A stretch of DNA of 64,000 nt from DASRHD01 sp035485575 (GTDB lineage Bacteria; Verrucomicrobiota; Verrucomicrobiia; Opitutales; Opitutaceae): the NCBI GenBank assembly GCA_035485575.1, contig DATHNW010000010.1, forward strand, positions 1-64,000. Direction: 5' to 3'. This document shows positions 34,682 through 44,776 of the stretch, in pieces. The translations under genes were made by a program, and so were the position numbers. The stretch's first letter is position 1; the number at the start of each line of letters is the position of its first letter. A model generated the notes under the pieces. The model saw nothing but the letters and a program-made list of their open reading frames with translations. It did not search any database and was not told the DNA's origin.

Positions 34682-35164
34682 ATGACTCTGGATAATCCAA
34701 CCGACAGCTCCAACCGCGAAATGGTCGTCTCGCGCGTGTTCGACGCGCCGCGCGAACTCGTGTGGGAAGCGTGGACCAATCCCGCGCACGTGGCAAAATG
34801 GTGGGGGCCGAACGGCTTCACCACCACGATCGAAACGATGGACGTGCGGCCGGGCGGCACCTGGGTCCACACCATGCACGGCCCCGACGGCACGGACTAT
34901 CCCAACAAGAGCGTCTTCACCGAGGTCGTGAAGCCCGAGCGCATTGCCTATTCCCACGGCGGCGGCCGGAAGGGCGGCCCCGGAGTCAGCTTCAAGTCGC
35001 TGTGGACTTTCGATGCGCTGTGCGAAAAGCAGACCAAGCTGACCATCCGCATGGTCTTTTCCTCGGCCGAGGACCGCGACCGGGTCGTCAGGGAATTCGG
35101 AGCCCTCGAAGGCGCCCATCAGACTCTCGGGCGCCTGGCGGAATATCTGCCGAAGCTGGGCTGA
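34682..35164 (+). CDS. SRPBCC/AHSA1 domain protein
   Basis: 160 aa from the ATG at 34682. VSRVFDAPRELVWEAWTNPA, HVAKWWGPNGFTTT, DVRPGGTWVHTMHGPDG and a final LGRLAEYLPKLG. Fourth SRPBCC gene and fifth such domain in 3 kb. The palindrome and a 178-bp gap separate it from the DoxX gene, so it may have its own promoter. Confidence 0.92.
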   Translation: MTLDNPTDSSNREMVVSRVFDAPRELVWEAWTNPAHVAKWWGPNGFTTTIETMDVRPGGTWVHTMHGPDGTDYPNKSVFTEVVKPERIAYSHGGGRKGGPGVSFKSLWTFDALCEKQTKLTIRMVFSSAEDRDRVVREFGALEGAHQTLGRLAEYLPKLG

Positions 35165-35210
35165 CATAAGGGATGGCTTTCTCTGTGGCGTCGGGCTAGG
35201 GAGAAGGCCC

Positions 35211-35861
35211 ATGAAAACATTCCACCGACGTGCCGCGGTCGTCTGCGGGCTGGTCCTGCTGTGTCTTTGCGGGCTGACCGCGCCTGTCCGGGGTGCCGCC
35301 GAGAATTACTGGCCGTTCCAGGTGGGCAATACCTGGACGCTGGACACCAAGGCCAACAATACAACCGTTTCCATGGTTCTAACGGTCACCAAGGTCACCG
35401 CCGGCGAGGGGAACGCCTCCGACGCCTACATCGAATATCAAACCGACGGCAAAGTCATGCAGACCGAAATCTACCGCTTCGACGATCAGGGAATTTCGCG
35501 CGTCGCTGACGGTAAGGACGCCGCCAACACCCTCAGCCCGCCTTTTCCCATCGCCCAGTATCCCCTGACCGATGGCCGCAAGTGGACCTGGACCGGCACG
35601 ATCACCACCGCGGCCGGGCAAACCTTCAAGGGGACGTCGGACCTCTCGGTCAGCGGCCCGGAAACGGTGCAGACCGCCGCCGGCGACTTCAAAGCCATGC
35701 GTGTCCATTCGGAACTGGCGATCCTGCTTCCCGGCGGCCAGAAGGCGATGTTTCCGAATGACTATTGGTTTTCCCCCGGCGTCGGCATGGTGCAGCAGTC
35801 CGCCAAAATTGGCGAAACGACGTATGTCGGCGTGATGTCGAGCTACAAGCTGCAGAAATAA
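35211..35861 (+). CDS. Secreted protein of unknown function
   Basis: 216 aa with a signal peptide (~1-29, ending near PVRGAAE). The mature protein is predicted mostly beta: YWPFQVGNTWTLDTKANNT, repeated Thr-rich strands, a WTWTGT motif, and a C-terminal NDYWFSPGVGMVQQS that resembles DUF3108-like or lipoprotein-type beta-sandwich proteins. No catalytic motif. Probably unrelated in function to the SRPBCC genes before it. Confidence 0.75.
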   Translation: MKTFHRRAAVVCGLVLLCLCGLTAPVRGAAENYWPFQVGNTWTLDTKANNTTVSMVLTVTKVTAGEGNASDAYIEYQTDGKVMQTEIYRFDDQGISRVADGKDAANTLSPPFPIAQYPLTDGRKWTWTGTITTAAGQTFKGTSDLSVSGPETVQTAAGDFKAMRVHSELAILLPGGQKAMFPNDYWFSPGVGMVQQSAKIGETTYVGVMSSYKLQK

Positions 35862-35884
35862 CGAAAGCGGCGGTCGGGACGCCG

Positions 35885-35920
35885 GGCCGGTTCGTGGAGT
35901 ATCTGCCGAAGCAGGGCTGA
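35885..35920 (+). pseudogene. Remnant of an SRPBCC gene 3' end
   Basis: The bases encode RFVEYLPKQG followed by TGA, nearly the same as the RLAEYLPKLG-TGA end of the SRPBCC gene at 34682-35164. Upstream similarity fades at once. It is probably the last trace of a deleted duplicate. Confidence 0.5.
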
Positions 35921-36085
35921 CCGGAAAAGTTGGGCCCTATTGTTGTGCGCCGCGCTGTACCGCTGAGGCTTAAGACAGGGCCGTGGCTTCTTCTGGGCAG
36001 TAACACCCAGCCAAGGAGGGGCTGAAATTAATAAATGTTTTAAGCAAATTTAGGCACCGGGATTTGAAATGCATTTCTTTGTAAA

Positions 36086-37300
36086 TTGATTTCGAACGTT
36101 GGCGATTGGATCCCTTTTCCCCTGTCTCCCTTGAAGCAATTACGATCTTTGCTTTTGCGACCATTGGGCCTGGCGCTGTTTTTGGCCGGCCTCTATGCGG
36201 CTACGGCCAGATTGGGGCTGACGCTGGCTTTGTCGCCCGAGGCCAAAGCCACGGCCGTGTGGCCGCCTTCTGGAATTGCCCTGGCCGCGGTCGTGCTGAT
36301 CGGGCGCCGTGCCTGGCCGGGCATTTGGCTGGGCGCTTTCCTCGCCAATTTTTTCGATTATTTTGCGGCGGCAAATAAGCTGCCGCTGGCCACGCACCTC
36401 GTACTGTCATCGGGCATTGCCGTTGGCTCCACGGTGCAAGCACTGTTGGGCGGCTGGTTGGTGCACCGCTGGATTGGTGGCCCGGGGATTTTGAATAGAA
36501 CGCAAAGTGTATTCCGATTCATGGGAATCGCGTTGCTGGTGTGCGTGGTCGCATCGACCACGGGCGTAACGACGATGTGCCTCGTGGGTTATGCGCCTTG
36601 GGCCGACTATGGCTTCAACTGGTGGACGTGGTGGGTCGGAGACACGATGGGGATTTTCATTGTGACTCCCCTGGTTTTCGCCTGGAGCCGGCCACCTCTG
36701 CTGGCGGGAAAATCGCCGCTGCTGGCCGAAGCGGGGCTCCTTTGGCTGGTGGTGCTGGGTGTGGGGCTTTGCGTTTTCGGGCGGTTGAATTTTCAGGGCA
36801 TCGACACGAGTTACCTCGCTTATATGACCATTCCTCCCCTGGTGTGGGCTGCGTTCCGGTTTGGCCGCTACGGAGCGACAGCGACCCTGGTGTTGATCGC
36901 GGGCCTGGCGGTTTGGGGTACCGCCCAGGGCCATGGTCCATTTGTCCGGGCAACGTTGAACGACTCCCTCATCTTATTGCAGACGTTTGTGGGTGTTTTG
37001 ACCGTGACGACCCTCGCCTTGGTGGCGGTTCTGGCCGAGCGCCAGCAATCGGCCGAGGCGCAGGCTGACCTTGTCGGCCAGCTCCAGCAGGCATTGGACG
37101 AGATCAAGACCATCCGGGGCCTGATTCCCATTTGCGCCTGGTGCAAAAAAATCCGCAATGACGGCGGCTCGTGGGAGCAGCTGGAAAATTATCTGACCAA
37201 GCATTTGGAAGCCAGATTCACCCACGGAGTATGCCCTGAATGCGCGACAGAGATGACGCGTCCGGTTTGTTCAAGCGTGCCGGCATCCCGGTCATCGTAA
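36086..37300 (+). CDS. MASE1-domain membrane sensor-like protein with Cys-rich C-terminal module
   Basis: About 404 aa; start uncertain, since the first available codon is TTG 36086 and no ATG precedes the first membrane helix. Eight or so hydrophobic segments (~25-315) match MASE1, including ATAVWPPSGIALAAVVLIG and WWTWWVGDTMGIFIVTPL. After a short coiled coil comes a C-terminal module with PICAWCKKIRNDGGSWEQLE and HGVCPECATEM, a four-cysteine pattern often found at the end of bacterial sensor proteins. There is no kinase, GGDEF or phosphatase domain, so signalling must go through another protein. Confidence 0.85.
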   Translation: MISNVGDWIPFPLSPLKQLRSLLLRPLGLALFLAGLYAATARLGLTLALSPEAKATAVWPPSGIALAAVVLIGRRAWPGIWLGAFLANFFDYFAAANKLPLATHLVLSSGIAVGSTVQALLGGWLVHRWIGGPGILNRTQSVFRFMGIALLVCVVASTTGVTTMCLVGYAPWADYGFNWWTWWVGDTMGIFIVTPLVFAWSRPPLLAGKSPLLAEAGLLWLVVLGVGLCVFGRLNFQGIDTSYLAYMTIPPLVWAAFRFGRYGATATLVLIAGLAVWGTAQGHGPFVRATLNDSLILLQTFVGVLTVTTLALVAVLAERQQSAEAQADLVGQLQQALDEIKTIRGLIPICAWCKKIRNDGGSWEQLENYLTKHLEARFTHGVCPECATEMTRPVCSSVPASRSS

Positions 37301-37375
37301 TGAATTGCTTCCAATGAAATATCCGTGGCCCCGAGAAGCCATTCCAGCGGCATGCTTTAGGCTGCATGGGATGCG

Positions 37376-39460
37376 ATGACGTCGAATCTTCTGCAGCGGA
37401 AAGCCACGGCCTTCGTCCTCTGGCGGGTGGGCAATCCGAATCCGCCGCCGGTGCTGGTGATCGGACAGTTTCAGGCTGGTGCGCCCATCCTGTTGCTCGA
37501 TGTGCAGCGGTTTCCGCTGGTCCCCGATCCGGAGTTTGCGGACCTGTGGACAATCGATGCCGCGGAGTGCGGTCTGGCCGACGGCGTGATTTATCATTAC
37601 TGGTTCGAAGTGTCGGTGAGCCATCCGGATCTGCCGGCCGCCGCGCGCCTGCAAATCACCGACCCGACGGCGTGGAGTGTGGACTGGCGCCTGCGCGGGC
37701 CGCGCATGGCGGCGCCGTTTGGCGATGACGACCGCTATCCAGCCGCGGTCGTGAAATTCAGCGGAGGCCAGCTCGTGCCAGCGGACCCGGAAGTGGGAAT
37801 CGGGGGTTTTGCGGGCGAGCCAGGCCCGGACACGCTGCCGCCGAACAACCGCCTGGTGATCTATGAACTGCCGACCACGTGGACGCGTTCGGCGGAAGTG
37901 GGCGGGAGAGACATGGGCGTGGGCACGTTTCGCGACACGCTTGCGCTGATCGACGCGAACGCGGAGGGAGAAAATTTCGCGGACCTCGACGTCACCCAGG
38001 TGGGCCGGTCGTACCTCACCGAGTTGGGCGTGAATGCGCTCGAGCTGCTGCCGCCGGCGGACAGCGTTTACGACCGGCAGTGGGGCTACGGCACGACGAA
38101 CTACCTTGCGCCGGATTTTGAGCTGGGATTTCCGTTGTCGTATTCGTTTCCCGCGCCCAACCGCGATTTAATCGAGCTGGTTAACGGGTGCCATGTGCAC
38201 GGCATCCGGTTCTTTGTCGATTCGGTCATGGCCTTCTCGAAAAACAATCCGTACCTCGCGGCGGCGTGTGACGATTTTTTCATCCTCGATCCGGCGGCGA
38301 CGCCAGACGATCCGGATGCGCCCGACTCACGCGGCGCCGGCAGCCTGCGTAATGGCTACGGCGCTTCGCTGTTTCGCTATGCGCGGCTAGTGCCGGACGC
38401 CTATGACCCGATTTCGGGCGAGGCGCAGGCGCTGTACCCGGCGCGCCAGTTGATGAAGACCGCACTCTGCCGCTGGTTCGCGGATTTCCATATCGACGGA
38501 TTGCGGCTCGACAGCATTGAGAACGTGCAGAACTGGGATTTCGTCTAGGAATACAAGGATCTGGCGCGTTCGCTGAATGAGCAGCGTTTCGCGGACGCCG
38601 GCGTGGCGGGCGCGGACGAGCGCTTCCTCGTCGTGGGCGAGGAACTGTCGGAACCGCTCGCGCTTTTGAGTCAAAACCGCCTCGACGGCCTCTGGCACCA
38701 GAGCTTCAAGGACTACCTGCGGATGGCCCTGATCGGGCGGAACCACGAGAACGAGAGCACCTTCGAGGCGACCGTGCGCAAGGCCATCGACTGCCGTGCC
38801 TTTGGGTACACCGATCTCGCGCAAGCCGTGATCTATCTCACGTCGCACGACGTGGAGGGCTATCGGAACGAGCGGCTGTACAATTTTTTCCTGAACAACG
38901 GCCTGAGCGCGACCGCCGATCTCGAAAAGCGCGTGAAGCTCGCCTTCGCCTGCCTGCTGACGGCGGTGGGCGTGCCGATGATCCTCGCGGGCGACGAATT
39001 CGCGGACCAGCACGATCTCTTTGGCGCGAACGGCCAGGTGACGCAGGACGGCGGCAAGCAGGTCGACCCGGTGAATTTTACGCGGCTCGGCGACGACTGG
39101 CGGGCGCGGATCAACCTCTATGTTTCGCGGCTGGTCGGGTGGCGCACCCAGTCCGACGCGCTCGCGGTAAACGACGTCAATTTCATCCACGTCGATTTTA
39201 ACGACAACAAACGAGTGCTGGTCTGGCAGCGGGGCGTGGCGGGCGCGGACGAGCAGGTGGTCGTGGTGGCGAATTTTTCCGACTATGCGACGCCGAACGG
39301 ACTGACTGATCCGAACGCCGAGTATGTCGTGCCGAACTGGCCAGCGACGCCGGCGGGAAAAAGCTGGCGGGAAATTCCGCAGGATCGGGCCGTGGCGCCG
39401 GGCGCGGCCGGGCGTGAGCCGATTTTTCCGTGGGAGGCGAAGGTCTACGCGTTGGTGTAG
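37376..39460 (+). pseudogene. GH13 alpha-amylase/branching-enzyme-like gene with in-frame TAG
   Basis: A single frame of 694 codons interrupted by TAG at 38546-38548 (codon 391) in the context NWDFV-stop-EYKDLAR. An N-terminal CBM48-like beta domain (~1-140) leads to a GH13 barrel. Catalytic residues sit on both sides of the stop: nucleophile Asp379 (GLRLDS) before it, acid Glu422 or Glu423 (VGEELSEP) and Asp492 (TSHDVEG) after it. Neither half alone can be active. CAG (Gln) is the likely original codon. Either recent inactivation or a base-calling error; elsewhere TAG is used as an ordinary stop. Confidence 0.85.
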
Positions 39461-39513
39461 GTATAGCTGTGGGCTGCCAGTCAACCGTCAGGCCATGACC
39501 CTGTCGCGTCGGA

Positions 39514-40197
39514 TCAAAACGGTCGCGAGAGTCCCAAGGCCGGGCCGACGGCGTTGAGGCCGGGGTTCACCTTGTTCATGCCGCCGTTCGAGATGTGCTG
39601 GAAATACACGCCGGCCGACCAGCGCCAGTCGCCGTGGGCGCGGACGCGGATGCCGGCATGGAGGAGCCAGTTCAGGTTGAAGTCCTGGCCTTGCGCGCCC
39701 TTGACCTGATAGCCGCGGCTGTCCATCAGGCCGAAGCCGCCACCACCGGCAAAGAAGCACGCGAACCGCCCCGACCGGTTGCGCCACTCCAGATCGCCGG
39801 CCGCCGCCGTGCCGATGAAATACGTCTCCGGTCCGGTTATGATCGGCTCCAGCAACAGGCTGAGGCGCGTGCGCATGACCAGGGTTCCGCCGGCAAAAGG
39901 CTGTTCGGTGATCGGCGGACACAGGACGGAGATGATCTGCGGCAGCAGCCGGTAGGACAGGGGCGTGGCGCCCCCGCCCGCCTTCCAGAGCATCGCACTC
40001 GTGTAATCGATGACCCATCGTTTGGGGGCTTCAACCGGTTCGTTGAGGTCGGCCGCAGAGAGCGGCCGGGCCATCCCGGCCACGAGCAAAAGTCCGCCGG
40101 CGATCAACCATGAGGTCAATTTTTTGGTCGGCGCAGGCCGCGCGGAGTGGGGGAGGATCGAAACAACGCCGGGGAAAGCGGCTGCGCGGAAAAGCAT
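39514..40197 (-). CDS. pagL: Acyloxyacyl hydrolase (PagL-like lipid A deacylase)
   Basis: 227 aa; the export signal core is around residues 28-48 (WLIAGGLLLVAGMARPLSAA), so the true start may be later than the ATG at 40197. Near the end, FQHISNGGMNKVNPGLNAVG is the PagL signature, with catalytic His201 and Ser203 and the following NPG motif. PagL removes a 3-O acyl chain from lipid A in the outer membrane. Beta strands with aromatic residues fit a small barrel. The catalytic Glu was not placed. Confidence 0.85.
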   Translation of the reverse strand: MLFRAAAFPGVVSILPHSARPAPTKKLTSWLIAGGLLLVAGMARPLSAADLNEPVEAPKRWVIDYTSAMLWKAGGGATPLSYRLLPQIISVLCPPITEQPFAGGTLVMRTRLSLLLEPIITGPETYFIGTAAAGDLEWRNRSGRFACFFAGGGGFGLMDSRGYQVKGAQGQDFNLNWLLHAGIRVRAHGDWRWSAGVYFQHISNGGMNKVNPGLNAVGPALGLSRPF

Positions 40198-40308
40198 GTG
40201 GCTGGAGCATTAACCGCGTTGGTGTGGACACACAACCCCATAAGCAGCCAGCCACTTCTCAGTCTCAGCGAGGGCAAAGCCCTTCTGCTTCCCACCAATT
40301 CTACAAGC

Positions 40309-43041
<2,733 letters not shown>

Positions 43042-43059
43042 TGCGGATGAATAAAAAGC

Positions 43060-43128
43060 CTCACGCAAAGGCGCCAAGGCGCAAAGAACTAAAGTGAATT
43101 TCTTGGCGGCTTTGCGCCTTGGCGTGAG
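43060..43128. repeat. Palindromic element separating the two metH parts
   Basis: Left arm CTCACGC (43060-43066) plus CAAGGCGCAAAG (43075-43086) pairs with CTTTGCGCCTTGGCGTGAG (43110-43128), leaving an 8-nt bulge. It sits exactly between the end of the homocysteine domain frame and the start of the folate domain frame. Confidence 0.8.
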
Positions 43129-43134
43129 AAATCA

Positions 43135-44211
43135 TCAAGCCACATTGAGCGGTTCGAGGCCACTGAGGCGGAGGGTGTGGTCTGCGGCGGGGAGGGCGCG
43201 GGGCTTTTTCCCGTGCACGGCCTGTGCGATGGCGGCGATGTGCGCGGGCGTGGAGCCGCAGCAGCCGCCGACCAGGTTGACGAAGCCGGCGGCGGCGAAT
43301 TCCCCGAGCACGGCGGCCATGTCGTCCGGCGTCTCGTCGTAGCCGCCGAAAGCATTGGGCAGACCGGCATTCGGGTAGCAGGTGACGTTGCACTCGGCGA
43401 CGCGCGAGAGTTCCTCGATGTACGGCCTCATTTGCCGGCCGCCGAGCGCGCAGTTGATGCCGACGCTGAACGGCTTGGTGTGGCGGATGGAGTCGTAGAA
43501 GGCTTCGACGGTCTGGCCGGAGAGCGTGCGGCCGGAGGCGTCGGTGATGGTCACGGAAATCATCACCGGCAGGCGTGTGCCGGTTTCATCGAAGAGCGTC
43601 TCGAGGGCAAAAAGGGCAGCCTTGGCGTTGAGCGTGTCGAAGATCGTTTCGATGAGCAGTGTGTCCACGCCGCCCTGAACGAGCGCGCGGGCCTGTTCGA
43701 CGTAAGCCTCGACGAGCTGGTCGAAGGTGACGGCGCGAAAATCGGGGCGGTTGACGTCGGGCGACATCGACGCGGTGCGGTTGGTCGGGCCGAGCGCGCC
43801 GGCGACGAAGCAGCGCCGGCCAAGTTTTTTCGACGAGGCATCGGCGGCGCGGCGGGCGATCTGCGCGGCGGCGAGGTTGAGCTCGGGCACGAGATGCTCC
43901 ATCTTATAGTCGGCCTGCGAGATGCGGGTGGAGTTGAAGGTGTTGGTCTCGACCAGGTCGGCGCCCGCGGCAAAATACTGCGCGTGGATGTCCTCGATGA
44001 TGTCGGGGCGGGTGAGGCAGAGCAGGTCGTTGTTGCCCTTGAGATCGTGCGGGTGGGATTTGAAGCGTTCGCCGCGGAAATCGGCCTCGGTGAGCGGGTG
44101 CTGCTGGATCATCGTGCCCATCGCGCCGTCGAGCAGGACGATGCGCTGCGCGAAAAGCGCGCGCAGGGCAGCCAGGGATTCGGTTTCGCGGGTCTGGGTG
44201 GTGGCGGTCAT
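43135..44211 (-). CDS. metH: Methionine synthase homocysteine-binding domain as a separate protein
   Basis: 358 aa from the ATG at 44211 (GTG 44226 is possible). Typical Hcy S-methyltransferase barrel: IVLLDGAMGTMIQ, NGDLL-like GNNDLLCLTRPDI, ETNTFNSTRIS, a Cys at VGINCALGG and the zinc-binding Cys pair in VGGCCGSTPAHI. It stops after SGLEPLNV, the point where full-length MetH continues into the folate domain. The rest is encoded 94 bp downstream (40309-43041). Together they cover a complete MetH, so the pair likely works as two chains. Confidence 0.94.
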   Translation of the reverse strand: MTATTQTRETESLAALRALFAQRIVLLDGAMGTMIQQHPLTEADFRGERFKSHPHDLKGNNDLLCLTRPDIIEDIHAQYFAAGADLVETNTFNSTRISQADYKMEHLVPELNLAAAQIARRAADASSKKLGRRCFVAGALGPTNRTASMSPDVNRPDFRAVTFDQLVEAYVEQARALVQGGVDTLLIETIFDTLNAKAALFALETLFDETGTRLPVMISVTITDASGRTLSGQTVEAFYDSIRHTKPFSVGINCALGGRQMRPYIEELSRVAECNVTCYPNAGLPNAFGGYDETPDDMAAVLGEFAAAGFVNLVGGCCGSTPAHIAAIAQAVHGKKPRALPAADHTLRLSGLEPLNVA

Positions 44212-44299
44212 GGCGGGAATTCCCACAAAAGTAATGAAAGGGCGGCGATTGGCAAGTTACCTATCTACGTATCGCGATACATTGATATGAAAAAGACTT

Positions 44300-44430
44300 G
44301 TGGTCGGCGCGGGTGCCTGCCAGCACCGGAGCCGACTGACGTTCTTTTGAAACTTCGGGGAAACAGGGAAGGCCGTGAAAACCGGCCACAGTTGCGCTGC
44401 GGTAACGCATCACAGACTCCCACCGGGCGG
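44300..44430 (+). ncRNA. Cobalamin riboswitch
   Basis: The core matches the B12 element: GGGAA at 44366-44370, a P4-like hairpin GGCCGTGAAAACCGGCC (44371-44387), and GTTGCGCTGCGGTAACG (44391-44407), close to the E. coli btuB element's GACGCGCAGCGGTAAGG. AGACTCCCACC (44414-44424) follows, where the 3' side of the core ends. A long hairpin (44303-44336, arms GTCGGC/GCCGAC) lies 5' of it. It precedes a BtuB-like receptor gene on the same strand and should repress it when cobalamin is plentiful. Confidence 0.8.
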
Positions 44431-44776
44431 CTTCGGCCGCGCGGGCAAAGCCAATCGGCGCACGGGCGCGGGTGAAGGCGAGGAGCGAGGATGCGCGCGA
44501 GCGCGCAAAATTCAAAAATTCCAGACCTCCAAACTCCAAAAAATTGCGGCGGCCCGCCGGGCCGCGGACGATTTTGAGATTTGGCCCTTGGCGTTTTGAG
44601 ATTTGCGCGTTTGGCGCGCGAAAATGCGGAGTCCGAACATCTGGCCCCGGAGGCTCACGCGTTCCGCCGCGGAATTTTTGCGCGCGGCGGTCCGCGAAAA
44701 CTTCATCGCAGAAATGAAGCGTGAGAGCGATGCCCTCCGGGGTGTCTGCTCTTGCCCCTTGCCCAAGCAGACATCC
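44431..44776 (+). other. Leader region between the riboswitch and the BtuB-like gene
   Basis: 346 bp without a convincing gene. It is GC-rich with short palindromes such as GCGCGCGAGCGCGC and GGCGGCCCGCCGGGCCGC (44552-44570), the latter a candidate expression-platform hairpin. An open frame upstream of 44777 is in phase with the receptor but lacks coding character. Confidence 0.5.

Noticed and set aside
15924..39460. UAG recoded as an amino acid in this organism
   Set aside because: At least three intact genes (16848-19229, 19307-20446, 24901-25338) end at TAG where their families normally end, so TAG works as a stop. The two interrupted genes are better explained by mutation or base error.
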